From Vicia villosa (Eukaryota > Streptophyta > Magnoliopsida > Fabales > Fabaceae): a DNA stretch of 64,000 nt. This document shows positions 1 through 11,692 of the stretch, piece by piece. The position numbers and the translations under genes are program-made. Location: positions 22,447,915 to 22,511,914 of the forward strand of contig NC_081186.1 of the NCBI RefSeq assembly GCF_029867415.1. The letters are read 5' to 3'. The notes beneath the pieces were generated by a model. The model saw only the letters and a program-made list of their open reading frames with translations, was not told the DNA's origin and ran no database searches. Position 1 is the first letter of the stretch. Each line of letters opens with the position of its first letter.

Positions 1-109
1 CGTCTGGACTTATTGAGCTTGAATACTTTCTGCAGTTCCTTCCAAACACTTCAGATTACTTCAAAAGAACACTCCAACAAAGTCACCCAAGAGTTGTAAA
101 CTTTTGCCG

Positions 110-620
110 TACTTTAGGGATTCGAGCAATGCGAGTGATGCAATGCTCAAGATAAGAGTACGTCTTGCTTATCCCTCGTGCGGGAGCCCCAAGTATAGAT
201 GTTGAAGAAGTATTCGCCCTCATAAATGGAAAGAATCTGGTATGGTCATCGAACTCAAGAGAGCTACTTGTGGTGAAGAAGACCCAAAACACGAATCTTA
301 ACCAATTGAAATTCTGACAAACGAGGAAGCAACTGGGCACAAGGCAATAGAATCACATCAATTTATTTCTCACATTATTTTTCTCTCTGTTAACAAGCAA
401 GGGCCACTGAGAAGGAAATCATGAGAAAAGACAACTGAGATATGAAGTAGAACCTTGAGGATGAGAAGCATTATGAAGAACACTCTTGATTACCACACGG
501 AAGAAGATTCTGACGAAGTCGCATAGGAATTTGTAATGCTTTTAGGGATTCGAGCAATGCAAATGGCGCAATGCTCAAGATAAGAGTACGTCTTGCTTAT
601 CCCTCGTGCGGGAGCCCCAA
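110..620 (-). repeat. Direct repeat (~85 bp, two copies ~430 bp apart) in internal region of element B
   Basis: 110-194 and 537-621 are nearly the same sequence, from TTAGGGATTCGAGCAATG to GTGCGGGAGCCCC. Each copy can form a hairpin: GAGCA-a-TGC pairs with GCA-a-TGCTC (124-148 in copy 1, about 550-574 in copy 2), with the loop changed between copies and the stem kept. Weaker similarity continues after each copy. No convincing coding sequence was seen in 1-1035; it is 3'-ward internal sequence of B. Confidence 0.6.
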
Positions 621-1035
621 GCAGATTCATTGAAGAAGTATTTGCCATCAAACATGGAGGAACCTTGTGTGGTCACCAAACTTAGAGAAGCTACTTGTTG
701 CAAGGAGAGTTCAAACACCAACTGAAACACCACCCTCCACGGATACAACTGAGCACAAGAACCTTGAGAATGAGAGATGCTTCTGCAAAACATTCTTGAT
801 TACTTTTTGAAAAAAGATTCTGACAAAGTTGCTCGAGAATTTGTGGTGTTTTCATTATTATTATACCAATGAGTTCAAACAGGGAAGTAGCCCTCTACAA
901 AACAGGAAATACTGAAATGAGAATACGGAAATGAAATGATGATCGCCATAGTTGAGGAGCCTTGACTCCATTTGGGCTTATTATCATTATTATTATTTTT
1001 TTTTTGGTGATACTTTCTGGAATACGGACATTCAC

Positions 1036-1668
1036 TTATGCATGAACTCTTCGTGTTATGTGCAGGCCATTTGGAGTGAATGATATTGCTTTGGAGTCAA
1101 TGAGATCTTGAATTTGCTGCTTCAGCGCCCTACAGTTCTCAACAACATGGCCAGGTGCCCCAGAATGGAACTCGCATCGAGCATTGGCATCAAAACTGGG
1201 GGGAAGCTTTTCAGGCATGGACAAATCGCGTAGCTCAACCAACCGAAGTTCCAGCAAGCGGGGAAGTAACTGAGCATAAGGCATCGGGATCGGATCAAGA
1301 ACCCTTTGAGTCATCTTAGGTTTTTGCCCACACATTCGGCCTCCTTGATTCATTCTAGGGACATGAACAGATTGACGTGGAGGAAACGGAACTTGAAGTT
1401 GTGGATGGACTCCACAAAACATCCCATGAATTGGAGGAGATCCTATTGGAGAGGAGAGATCAACGACCTCTGTTGCAGCAGTAGGAATAACATCACCCTC
1501 CTTTCTTAGTACCTTTTTCAGAACTTCCATGACCAAACTCACTTGAGTCTTCAACTGACTGTTTTCCTCTTTTAGTGCACCCTGATTATGGACCAATTCT
1601 TGCATTTCCAACATAAGATGACCCATTTGTTCCCTCATCTCATCCATTTCCTCACGGAGTTGTTCCAT
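1036..1668 (-). pseudogene. gag: Shortened gag of element B (N-terminal coiled coil joined to nucleocapsid-like tail)
   Basis: 210 codons. Residues 1-65 are heptad-rich (EQLREEMDEMREQM and on), matching the coiled-coil N-terminus of Ogre A gag. Near residue 122 comes DPIPMPYAQLLPRLL, matching DPVPMPYAELFPTLL of A, then CEFHSGAPGHVVENC, matching A's CPYHQGAPGHNIENC module. The ~300-residue capsid region between these two parts in A is absent, so the ORF looks like gag with capsid deleted in frame. It starts cleanly with ATG at 1668 and ends in TGA at 1036-1038. Relation to A is from motif order seen by eye. Probably a non-autonomous element's remnant rather than a working Gag. Confidence 0.7.
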
Positions 1669-2647
1669 AGTTGATCTTGGAGTTGTGGCAGTGAGAAGTC
1701 AAATCTGTTGTTGATCTTGAAATCTGAGTAGAAATGGTCCCATAAGTCTTTGAAAGAACTATGAAATGCATGATAGTATGAATGCATGTTTCATTTATGA
1801 GAGATCCTAAAGTCTTTTCACACACTTCCATTCTTCTTTTTTGGAATTAAAGCTTCTTTTTTTTTGTATAGAATATCTTTTCTTTTCTTTTTTGCTTTTC
1901 TATTTCCTTTTCTTTTACATATCTTTTCTTTTCTTTTCTTTTCTCTTTTTTTTCAGGAAATAGACTTTAGGATCTTTCCTAAATGGAGTGGATAAAACAA
2001 TGATGTCATGCAATGCAACAGCATGGGATCAAGGTCCATATAATCTTAGTAACCAATGTACAATCCTCTGAATAGCTGATATAGGTCAGATGTCATGAGA
2101 TCAAAGGTCCGACATAGGTACCACACAGCCATAGGAACAATAGTCACCAACAGAACAGAATAGTCACCAACGGTACCTGTCATGTATATCCCTCCCCACT
2201 CACAGGTGAATCTAGGTCAGGGTAGGTCAAAGAAAGCCAACAGAGGATTGAAAGTAGGCGTAATCATACGATATTGCCTCTTTCAACCAAGCTCTGTCCG
2301 TGGATACATGATCGGATCAATCAGACATACGTCTTCTGTCCGTCATGGCCACTCTATTCCTAGTTCCTAAGGTATCACTCATGGCCTGGGTATTGGGCCT
2401 TTTACCTCATAGAATAATCCCACCCAACCTGCAAACAGAGAAAATATGTGGCCCCCACGGGGACCCATAATATAGTCCAGATGCATACGGAAAGTAAACA
2501 TGATATGCAAGCAGGAAATAAACATGATATGCAAGCATATATACAAAATGTAAACACATAAACAAATAAAATAAACACCCAATAAAAGAAACAAGCAAAG
2601 GCTAGGATCGACTCGCTAAGAATGGACCAGCACAGGTCTATCAACAT
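1669..2647 (-). other. Untranslated leader of element B between PBS and gag
   Basis: No ORF of note on the minus strand, so the ORF1 that Ogre A carries here is missing. Contents seen: a pyrimidine-rich run on the plus strand at ~1850-1960 (purine-rich in the element's sense), and an inverted repeat GACATAGGTACC (~2111) against GGTACCTGTC (~2173) enclosing a short duplicated motif. Confidence 0.55.
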
Positions 2648-2664
2648 CCCCAGCAGAGTCGCCA
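2648..2664 (-). other. Primer-binding site of element B
   Basis: The minus strand reads TGGCGACTCTGCTGGGG, identical over 17 nt to the PBS of complete Ogre A at 15024-15040. It lies 2 bp inside the LTR end. The Ogre PBS is described in the literature as matching the 3' end of a tRNA-Arg; I could not check the tRNA here. It fixes the orientation of B. Confidence 0.88.
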
Positions 2665-3320
2665 GCTGTCGCACGCTCGCGAAAAATGAACAGAGTCGCC
2701 ACTAATATATTTATCCCATAAGGGAAAGGAATATCAGAAAACCTAACAAAGGGTAAGAGCAGGGTCTTGCGACCAGAGAATCAAGGTACGGGAGTCGGTT
2801 ACGCAAGGGGAAGGTATTAGCACCCCTCGCGCCCATCGTACTCGATGGTATCCACCTATGTTTGTTTCTATCTAAAGGGTGTCTAATGTCTAAAACCTAA
2901 ATGCGAAATGAATGCAAAATGTAGGGAAAATAAAGAATTGTACTCGCACGGGCCCTACCCCGCTGCCTACGTATCCTTTTCAGGAATCAGAGTTACCGTA
3001 GCTCGGCTCACGATTTTCTGTTTGTTTTTGTGTTTTTTAGTTGGGCGGAGTTAACGCTCGCGCTCTTGCATAAGGGGACAGCCTAGGATGCAATGGAGCG
3101 GAGATAACAATGCCCTTAGAAAGAAGAAAAGAGAGATTGGTTTGTGTCTTTTAGGGTAATTCCATGATGACGAAAACCCACTACAAGGCTTCGCATCACT
3201 TCCTTACTTTGTTTTAAATCTGAACATTTATTAAGTGTTTTAAGTGTTTTTGGTTGGTGTTTTTTAAAGGGAATTTATTTTGTGACTTAGATCATACCAA
3301 AAAGAGTTTTGTTTTGCATA

Positions 3321-3609
3321 TTTAGAGAACCCACATCGAGGCCTACGCCACAATCGTTTCTCTAAATAACGGTTAAGAAATACATCGAGGCTTCACACCT
3401 CAATCATTTCTTCTCCGCTAAGTAAAGGAAATACAAAAAGGAGTTCTTTTGTGAATATTTAGAGAATGCACATCGAGGCCTACGCCACAATCGTTTCTCT
3501 AAACAACGGTTAAGAAATACATCGAGGCTTCACACCTCAATCATTTCTTCTCCGCTAAGTAGGAAAGAACATACATCGGGGCCTACACCCCAATCATTTC
3601 TTTCCTACT
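3321..3609 (-). repeat. Array of five hairpins with conserved core and differing stems (element B LTR)
   Basis: Outer stems, plus-strand view: 3321-3329/3358-3366 TTTAGAGAA/TTCTCTAAA; 3375-3381/3406-3412 AAGAAAT/ATTTCTT; 3458-3466/3495-3503 and 3512-3518/3543-3549 repeat these; 3558-3569/3598-3609 AGTAGGAAAGAA/TTCTTTCCTACT. Each encloses ACATCG, a G-rich arm (GAGG or GGGG), a short loop, the matching C-rich arm (CCTC or CCCC) and CAATC. The inner pair also changes in step: GAGG/CCTC against GGGG/CCCC at 3578-3581/3588-3591. Confidence 0.75.
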
Positions 3610-5511
3610 ATGAAATATAGTAACGGTATGATCTTCATCGATATTTATTAAGTATTTTAAAAGTTGAAAAGAAAAAGGAGATGAGAAGGGAACTATTTCT
3701 AAATTCTAGTCTAAGTTGTCTATACAAGGGAAACAAAACGAAAAAACTATACAATTTATTAAAAGAAACTATACATGGAATGTGTAAAGGAAAATCAATA
3801 TGCGACAAATAAAATTGAGAACTATAGCAAACAAATGATACTCACAAGCACACATACATCCATTAATTCTATACAAAAAATCGAGACTAAAAATTAATTC
3901 ATAAGTCTATTAGAGGATTATTTACAAAGAAGTATTAATCAAAGGGAATTCAAATATATTGTGAAGAAAAAGATTTATTAAGAGGACCAAAACAATTAGG
4001 AAAAATAACAAAAATCGTGACTATTATTTACACATTCTAAAATACCTAAAATCATTTCTTATACATTTTTTTTTTATTTGAGTTAAAAGGATTGTATGAG
4101 ACAAAAGTTAATAGAAAACTAAAATTAAAATCTAAACTACAATGGGGTGCGTCAGCATTATTCAAATGAACTAAAATCAGTTATGAGCAAAACAGGGGCT
4201 AAAACAGGAGGGTGCGGATGGCAGAGGCGCCCAGGCCCATAATCAGGAACGTGTGGTGTGTTAGCAGCGGAGGGGTGAGGTTCACAAACGTTATAGGCCC
4301 AGCACAAGCGAGGCCCAACGCTCCCACTATCTACTATATTTCATTTTTATTCCATTTATTGATTTATCATGCTGATGTTGTATGGTCTACATAAAATATG
4401 TAACGAATGCTGCAGCGTAAAAAATCAATTGGTCAACTAATTACTTAACTCACTAAATGACAAAACTAAAACAACAACCAATCACAAGCTTGCATGTCGT
4501 CATCTCATCACATGAATAAGACAAAATAGCAGTAAATGGAAACATGAACCAATATTACTTAGCCACGTGTGCCAGCCATGCAAGAAAACAAAAAGAAAAA
4601 CTCAGACGCCGGAGCAAAGCTCCGGTCGTCTTCTCCGGTGGGACTGTCGGCGGGGGTACCTCAAACTTTCCAGAAGTGACAAAAGCCAACACTTTCTTAC
4701 TCGAATTTTCACACCGAATCCAAATATGCAATTAGTTTTCTCTGAATCTCGCTCTAACACGCTAACCGAACGTGATCTAAGAGACCTAACTCTATGAATC
4801 TTCACCAAAACACAGGTAAATGGCATCAAAACAATCACTACGGCACATAGAAACCAGATATGCAATCCAAACACTCATATAAACATCATCTCGTTCGCAA
4901 TCAGATACGACATTCATACGCAAGATTCAAACGGTGAAACATCAATATTTATTGCGTGGCCGAAGAAGAATTTCAAAGATCAAGGAGAAGCATCATAACT
5001 GCAACACTATATCCATGAACTAACACACATGATCTAAGATGCAAAAGAGGTTTGGAAGATTCTAACCTGAGGAACTTTGGACTTAAAGTTATGCAGAGAA
5101 CTCCATGTGCAGTGATCTAGCGCCTAAGATCTTGGAGATGGCGATGACAATGCGAGAAGTCTTGGAGGAGAAGAGATCTCTAAGGAATGAACTCAGGGAT
5201 CCGTGTCGTTCTTGGAGCTAAGGTGCAGATAAGGATTTGTTGTTGTTGCTCGCGGAGGGATGATGAGACTGATGGCGGAATGATGAAGATGATGATGTGG
5301 TTGCCAGGTGGTGATGAGGATGATGGTTGTTATGGTGGAGATCGTAGAAGATTGAAGGGGAGAGGGAGTTAGTTAGGGTGGTTGTTAAAACGGTTATGGT
5401 GGTGGTGAGAGAGAGAAGAGAATGAAGAGTTTTGGAGAGTGAGGAGAGAATCTGAAAAAATGAGTGAGAATGATGATATCTCATTTGCGAAAAGCTTTGT
5501 GTTTATATATG

Positions 5512-5519
5512 AGTGAACA
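5512..5519 (-). promoter_or_regulatory. Putative TATA box of element B LTR
   Basis: Minus strand reads TATATAAA. It sits ~1.64 kb from the LTR start, comparable to A (TATA ~1.55 kb in). Transcription would proceed toward lower coordinates, placing the 3321-3609 hairpins in the RNA leader. Motif-based only. Confidence 0.5.
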
Positions 5520-7155
5520 TAACATAGGGAGTGTATGGGAGCTTATGGTATGGAATTTGTAGCTTAACATTTCCCCATAACTCAATGACCAAGGGTAGGT
5601 ATGCAAGGTAAGCCTTCAGGGGCTTTTTCACGTGTAATCATGGACTGCATGGCATAGAGGGTAATGAGTAATAGCTTATATGCTGCAGCTACGAAGTCGT
5701 GCCCAAGCCTCACTCCGTGTGCCTATATCTTCCTCCATAGGACACCATTCATTTCAAACTCAAAAGCAACATGAAGAGGGCATATGATTGATGAGTTTTG
5801 ATGTTTGAGAGTTGTAAAGATGAGGTCTGGAACTTGCTCGAAAATGCACCCAAACATCACTTGGCATGGCTGATCCTATCTTGCACGCAGACTCAGGCTT
5901 TGGCTTAGATTCATTGCAGGGATACGACTTGGTCAGGTCATGACTTTAGGCTTTCGTATTTTGATCCACACACATTCAATGATTCCCATCCATGACTTGT
6001 TGGGAAGAGCATATGGCAAGGAGCAATCTGATATCAAGATGGATTCGAATGGATATTTGTAGAGTCCTAAAACTGGCTTCGAATTTAGCGCGCCACGTGT
6101 TTGATGAAAGGTTCACGCATGACCAGGATTCATGCCCAGCCAGATGCATAACTTGGACCAGTGTGAACATGTGACTTTGGAGCTTTGTAAATGATTCATT
6201 CTTTGTCCAAATGGCTTGATTCTTGTTTCATTGTGTAGAGGACATGGCAAAGAATGGAAGAATACCAAGTTTAAACTCATAACATTTTTGTAGAGCTAAA
6301 TAGCTAGCTTGACATTTGGCATACCAAGTGTTTGGTAAAATGCTTGGGCATGACTTGGCTCACGACTTGAATTGTGCCTAGATCAAATGAATTTTCAGCA
6401 ACTTCATGCTTCAATACTTCTCTAACCAAGCTTCAAATGAAAAAGTATCCAACTACAAAGTTGTTCTCCACCATGAGAGGAACAACTTTGATGTTGGAAG
6501 TTTCTCCAAAAAATGCCATTTGCCACGTGTAATTATGCTGTGAAGTTGACTGATCATCACACTTGAAATGAACCAAAATTTTTCTAAGTATGAAAACCTT
6601 CCATTTTTGTCGTTTTTTCCATTTTTGGCCATTTTTGTCGAACTCTCGATTTTATCCGTCCTTTGACTTTTCTTGACCGATTTTCCATCAAAAGTCAATA
6701 TTTGAGTGATTAACCTGATTTTGACCCAAAAGTCAACTGTTCTGATTTTTTCCCGATTTCAATGAAATTCCCGATTAATCTGCTTCTGACCAATGGAAAT
6801 CGACTGAACACTTCCACACAAGCATCATGCCACTTCTCCTCACAAAACCAGCTCTTGATCAATGTATTTGACCAAAAAGTCAACTGCGTTGACTTTGGTC
6901 AGGAAACCCTAATTTGGGATGACCAGATGAACAACAAGCTTGTATCCTCTAACCAATGCCTTGAGTTGAGAATGAGAAAACCATGATTTCAAAATATCTT
7001 GGACAAGATGATGACACCCCATATTAGGCTTCAAGTCTCTTCTTCTGATCAAGGACCAATGATATGGATGCATGCAATGGTATGACCTAAATGGATGTAT
7101 GTTTATTGAGTTGCAAGCCAGATAAATAAGGGTAGGACAAATTTGGGGTATGACA

Positions 7156-7294
7156 CACTCCAAGGGGGTGGACTGGAGTAGTTTAGTTAACAACGAACCA
7201 GGATAAAAATCATTATGCAAATTGTTTTTATCTTACAAGTTTTAAAGCTACACTTATTCAAACCCCCCCTTTCTAAGTGTTTTTCTATCCTTCA
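7156..7294 (+). repeat. 5' LTR remnant of copia1 (last 139 bp)
   Basis: Matches 41223-41361, the end of the copia1 3' LTR, with only a few substitutions seen (for example ACCAGG against ACAAGG). Ends TCTATCCTTCA at 7294, directly before the PBS. The rest of this LTR should lie left of element B, off the window. Confidence 0.85.
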
Positions 7295-7296
7295 AT

Positions 7297-7307
7297 TGGC
7301 ATCAGAG
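7297..7307 (+). other. Primer-binding site of copia1 (initiator Met-tRNA type)
   Basis: TGGCATCAGAG two bases after the LTR end resembles the Ty1/copia PBS TGGTATCAGAG complementary to initiator methionine tRNA, with one difference. The same variant occurs on the minus strand for copia2 at 42921-42931. Confidence 0.75.
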
Positions 7308-7380
7308 TGCCAGTTCTAAGGTGCAAGCACTTAACCGTGTTTAGAAAAGATTCAGGAAGAGAAAAACGCTTCAGTACAAG

Positions 7381-9040
7381 ATGGCTGGTGAAGATCCAAC
7401 ACCTACATCTACATCTGGCTCTACTGAGCAACACAATGGAAATGGTAACAATGGTTATACTAGACCACCAGTATTTGATGGTGAAAACTTTGAATACTGG
7501 AAAGATAAACTTGAAAGTTACTTCCTTGGTCTAGATGGTGACTTATGGGATCTTCTGATGGATGGTTACAAACATCCAGTGAAAGCTACTGGTGTAAAGC
7601 TTACAAGACAAGAGATGAATGATGATCAAAAGAAGCTATTCAAAAATCATCATAAGTGTAGGACTGTTTTGCTGAATGCTATCTCTCATGCTGAGTATGA
7701 GAAGATATCTAACAGGGAAACTGCCTATGATATATATGAGTCATTGAAAATGACCCATGAAGGAAATGCCCAAGTCAAGGAGACTAAAGCTCTTGCCTTG
7801 ATCCAGAAATATGAAGCCTTCAAGATGGAGGATGATGAAAATATTGAGAAGATGTTCTCAAGATTTCAAACGCTAACTGCTGGATTGAGAGTTCTTGACA
7901 AGGGATACACAAGGGCTGATCAGGTCAAGAAGATCATCAGAAGCTTGCCAAGAAGATGGGGTCCTATGGTGACTCCTTTCAAAATTGCCAAGAATCTGAA
8001 TGAAGTCTCTCTTGAAGAATTGATCAGTGCTATGAGGAGTCATGAAATTGAGCTGACTGCTAATGAACCTCAGAAGAAAGGTAAGTCTATTGCATTAAAA
8101 TCTAATTATAAAAAATGAACTAACGCTTTTCAGGCTGAAGAAGTAGATTCTGAAGAATCAGAATCAGAAGAAGAAGATGAACTGTCCATGATCTCCAGAA
8201 GGGTAAACCAACTCTGGAAGAGCAAGCAAAGGAAGTTCAAGAGCTTCAGAAGTTCAAAGAAGCCTGAAAGAGGAGAATCTTCTGGAGGCAGAAGATCTGA
8301 CAAGAAGAAGGTCATCTGCTATGAGTGCAATGAGCCTGGACACTTCAAGAATGAATGTCCAAAACTTCAGAAGGAGAATCCCAAGAAGAAGTTTCATAAG
8401 AAGAAGGGTCTTATGGCAACATGGGATGATTCTGAATCAGAATCAGAATCAGACTCTGAAGGCGAGCAAGCAAACCTTGCACTGATGGCCACAGTGGATG
8501 ATGGATCAGAATCTACATCAGAATCAGATTCTAAAGAGGTATTTTCTGAACAGTCTAGAGAAGAATTAGTTTCCAGTTTAACTGAACTTCTGGAACTCAA
8601 GGCTCATCTTAGTATCAAATACAAAAAGCTGAAAAAGCTATTTGAATCTGAAACTAAGAAGCTGGATGTGGAGAATTCTGAACTGAAGGAAAAAGTTTTA
8701 AAATTATCCAAAGACATTGGATCTCCTTCTGAATCAGAAAAATCCATTCCTAGCCTCAATCATATTCTGAAAGAATATGACTCGAGCTTCAGAAAGTTTT
8801 TATCTAGAAGTATTGGCAGAAGTCATCTTGCTTCTATGATATATGGAGTTTCTGGAAATAAAAGGATTGGCGTTGGCTATGAGGGTGATATCACACGTAA
8901 ATTTGAACCTGTAGATGATTTGAAAATCACATACAAGCCATTGTATGATCAGTTCAAATATGGCCACTCACATGATATTAGGCTCACCTCACATGCCAAG
9001 ATTTTTAACACTATACACACCAAGAAGCATGTGACACAAC
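7381..9040 (+). pseudogene. gag: Gag region of copia1, broken by an in-frame stop and by Ogre A
   Basis: Starts MAGEDPTPTSTSG; residues ~30-230 form the copia Gag (UBN2-type) domain (FDGENFEYWKDKLESYFLG onward). A TGA at 8116-8118 interrupts it; the same frame resumes with acidic sequence and reaches the zinc knuckle CYECNEPGHFKNEC (CX2CX4HX4C, ~8320-8361), then a Ser/Glu/Asp-rich and coiled-coil region. The frame is cut at 9040 by Ogre A; after removal of A and one target duplication it continues at 34055. The ORF reading on to 9060 ends inside the Ogre LTR and is an artefact. Normal role: virus-like particle protein. Confidence 0.85.
9036..9040 (+). other. Target-site duplication of Ogre A (left)
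   Basis: ACAAC directly before the LTR start TGTCATACCC at 9041. It matches ACAAC at 34050-34054 directly after the 3' LTR. 5-bp duplications are usual for Ty3/gypsy integrases. Removing A and one copy keeps the copia1 gag frame open across the join. Confidence 0.95.
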
Positions 9041-10585
9041 TGTCATACCCTAATTTTTGACCCCCCTGAGATGACATACCTTCAGGATTGTTCATCAGGT
9101 CAAGACAAGTACCCAGAGCAGTCATTTCTCCATCTGGTACCTAATCGAGGATGCTCAAAGACAAGAAAGCTCAGGCAAAGGATCAATCAATACAAAGACT
9201 AGTCTCTAATACAATCATGGGGCTCAAAAACTTCACTTTTCTCATCTATGATTGATTAGACAATCCAGTCATATGAGTACAGGTTTACTCAGGTCACCAG
9301 ACTAGGGTTTTGAGCCTATCAAGGACTGAAATCAGGGATCACATTTGGGAAACCCTAAAAAACCTCAGAGGGTCATTCAAAGACATCAATCATCTTCAAA
9401 TAACTCATATTACAAGGTCTACTGGACATCACACTTCAATTCAAAGTCTACAGTCATTACTTTCACATGGTCGACAAATTAGGGTTTTGACCTAATTCAC
9501 CAAGATAGTTGACTTCTGATCAGGGCATGAATCCAAAACTCAAGACATGATTCAAGGATCTCTATTACCTCCATATAATCCATTTATATCATCCATTTGG
9601 GGAGAAGATCTTATTTCTACACAAAAACCCAAAAAAATTCACTTTGTCAGGAAAAAGTCAACTGTGAAGGATCATCATTGACTTTTAAGGTTTTTGGTCA
9701 AAAAATGACTTTCAAAGATCAATATCATCAATATATGGATGTCAAAGTCATTTGGCCAAAGAAATTCAAAGAAATTCATCAAGGAGCGAAAAGTCGGGGA
9801 TTAGGGTTTTTGAAGGCATGGTGAGATCTCAAAATTTCACCTACACAACTCAAAAAACTTCCAACATGAAAGTTGTAGATCTTGCAAAATAAAACAACAT
9901 CTTACAAAGGAACTTTTTTCAAAAGATCAACCATTTATGAAGTTTTGGAAATTTTGAAGTTTAGGTCATAAACACTTAGAAATTTTTCTAAGTGTTTTAA
10001 CCTAGTTTTCATCCAACTTTGGGCTCATTTTTCACAAATTTCCTAAATGATTCTGAAGAAGACATAAACTAATGATTTGAAGTAGATGTTTAGGGCTTTC
10101 CAAATTGTGTTCAACCTTCTCCAAATTCAATTTGAGCTAGGAGTTATGCTTGTTCAAAGTTGGCCTCATGAAGTAAAATTATAGGTCATGGACACTTTTG
10201 GACTTTGCAAATTTTGTGCAAATAACCTCTCTTATGGATGATACACGACCCATAACACATCTGAAACCATGCCATGCATTCATTTTCACCATGCCATAAG
10301 GATTGAAGAAGATTCTAAAAACAAGAACATGTGATTATGTAATGATTACATTTGTGAATTTATGGCAAATTGATGAATCACCCAAGGAATCTTCTCATCA
10401 ACCAATTGGAGCTCACTTTGCATCTGAATTGTCCCCTAAGATCAGATAGAATCAATGGATAGGGGAGGTGGCTCGAAAATGCAATGATCACACTTGGATA
10501 TTCTTTGAAATTTCTTCATGGCTAAGAAACCAAACTTGCTTCACTAAGCAAGCTCACTCTCTCACTCAGTACTGAGACATTTGCC

Positions 10586-10593
10586 TATAAATA
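10586..10593 (+). promoter_or_regulatory. TATA box of Ogre A 5' LTR
   Basis: TATAAATA in the context GCCTATAAATAGGAGAGC, a standard plant Pol II TATA. Start of transcription is expected ~25-35 bp downstream, near 10615-10625. The same box is at 29626-29633 in the 3' LTR. It implies that ~4.4 kb of the LTR is in the transcript leader. Confidence 0.75.
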
Positions 10594-11550
10594 GGAGAGC
10601 ATAATTCAGTAGAAAAACACACCAAAGCAACCATATTCCTTGCTTTCCCTTTCTCTCCTCTTGTTCATTGTTTTTCAAAGTTCTTTGGCAAGAAGAATCG
10701 ATTTCTTCAAACCAAAGCTTATCTTTGGGAAGTGAGCATTCTAACATCTCAAGGGAGGTCATTTGAGGTGATCCAAGCACCTGGATCACTTCTGTAGGTG
10801 GAGGAACACCATTGTTGCTCTCACTTTGGAGCATTTGCAGTTGGAGGTCCATGGAGTGATTCAGAAGGTTTCAAGGCAAGCCAATCATCCAGACACACTC
10901 CTCAGGTCATAGTGAAGCTAACCAGATGGCTGCAGCTCATCTGTAACTCAGGATTCAACAACCTCCATGTCCACTTGAAGCTCAAATCGAGGGAGGTCCA
11001 TAGAACAATTCAGAAGGATTCAGGCTACAATAAGCATCCAGTTAGCACCATTGAGTCTCAGGGAAGCTATTGAGATCACTCATTCAAGCCCAGGTGCTCT
11101 CAATCATCCTCACGACCTCCATTTTCAGAGGTAAGTTTCTGAACTTCACCTCTCTAATTTAAGTACTCTTTGTGAAATAGCTCGATTCTATCTTGATCAG
11201 CATCATCAAAGGATTGAAAACCCTCTATCATCATCCATTTATCTTTCAGTATAGTCATTTAATTTGATTTTGAAATTTTAGGGTTCTTCACGATTTCTGG
11301 TAAATTAGTTAGATGTAGTTAATATTAGTTCATGTTAGTTACATATTCAGAATCGTGAGTGAAATTAGAGCAAGTTTCGTGTTTACATCATGGCAAATGA
11401 TTGAGAAATGAGTAAGTTCAGAAATTCAAATTCATGGAGCTTGAGGTTGAAGATGAAGATGGTGGTGGCGCGCAAAATTCAAATCTCAGGGCAGAGTTTA
11501 TTTTATTTTGAGTGATATGCGTTTTATTAATGACTAAACAACTTGCCCTA

Positions 11551-11632
11551 GTGGCCACACATGCGCCCTTAGTATCATCATGCCACAAGTCTGGGGTTCG
11601 AATCCCCCTCGCCCCAGACTTTTTGATTCTTT
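11551..11632 (+). repeat. tRNA-like module 1 in Ogre A LTR
   Basis: Contains GGTTCGAATCC (11595-11605), an exact Pol III B box, inside a T-arm-like stem with GTCTGGGG upstream and CCCCAGAC downstream. About 35-40 bp upstream, GCCCTAGTGG resembles an A box. No full cloverleaf with anticodon stem could be drawn, so it is tRNA-derived or tRNA-mimicking, not a tRNA gene. Present also in the 3' LTR (offset +19,040). Confidence 0.6.
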
Positions 11633-11692
11633 TATTTTTTAAGGATTTACAACTTGTTTTGAAACATGACCAAATGGAGGCAAGTCACTAAC

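Larger units (their letters stand above)
1..7155 (-). mobile_element. Ogre/Tat-type Ty3/gypsy element 'B', partial, minus strand
   Basis: Seen: a long LTR (2667-7155), a primer-binding site just inside it, and a gag-like ORF further inside, all reading on the minus strand. Only the 5' LTR, leader and degenerate gag are in the window; the rest lies left of position 1. The LTR begins (minus strand) TGTCATACCCC like other Ogre-type LTRs here. It is inserted in the 5' LTR of copia1: the next bases, 7156-7160 (CACTC), continue the copia LTR exactly as at 41223 onward. CACTC should therefore be the target duplication, with its partner outside the window. Inference: probably non-autonomous, since no ORF1 lies between PBS and gag and the gag is shortened. 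Confidence 0.88.
2667..7155 (-). repeat. 5' LTR of Ogre/Tat element B
   Basis: 4489 bp. Plus-strand ends are TGTCGCACGC at 2667 and GGGGTATGACA ending at 7155, so the minus strand reads TGTCATACCCC...TGTC-GACA with TG/CA termini. The left end abuts a primer-binding site and the right end abuts a copia LTR remnant. A TATA box lies at 5512-5519 (minus), giving a U3 of about 1.6 kb and a long transcribed R-U5. The LTR holds a hairpin array (3321-3609) and a low-complexity GATGATG-rich stretch near 5255-5345. No tRNA-like module was found in it, unlike A, D1 and D2. Confidence 0.85.

Noticed and set aside
5218..5484. 88-aa His/Thr/Ser-rich minus-strand ORF in element B LTR
   Set aside because: Low-complexity GATGAT/GGTGGT sequence read as protein; composition explains it.
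9041..9060. Extension of copia1 gag ORF to 9060
   Set aside because: The last 20 bases belong to the Ogre LTR; the stop codon is an insertion artefact.
10798..11073. 91-aa ORF in Ogre A LTR, repeated unchanged at 29838-30113
   Set aside because: The two LTRs are near-identical, so sharing the ORF is no evidence of coding. No domain is recognisable and it lies in the structured leader.
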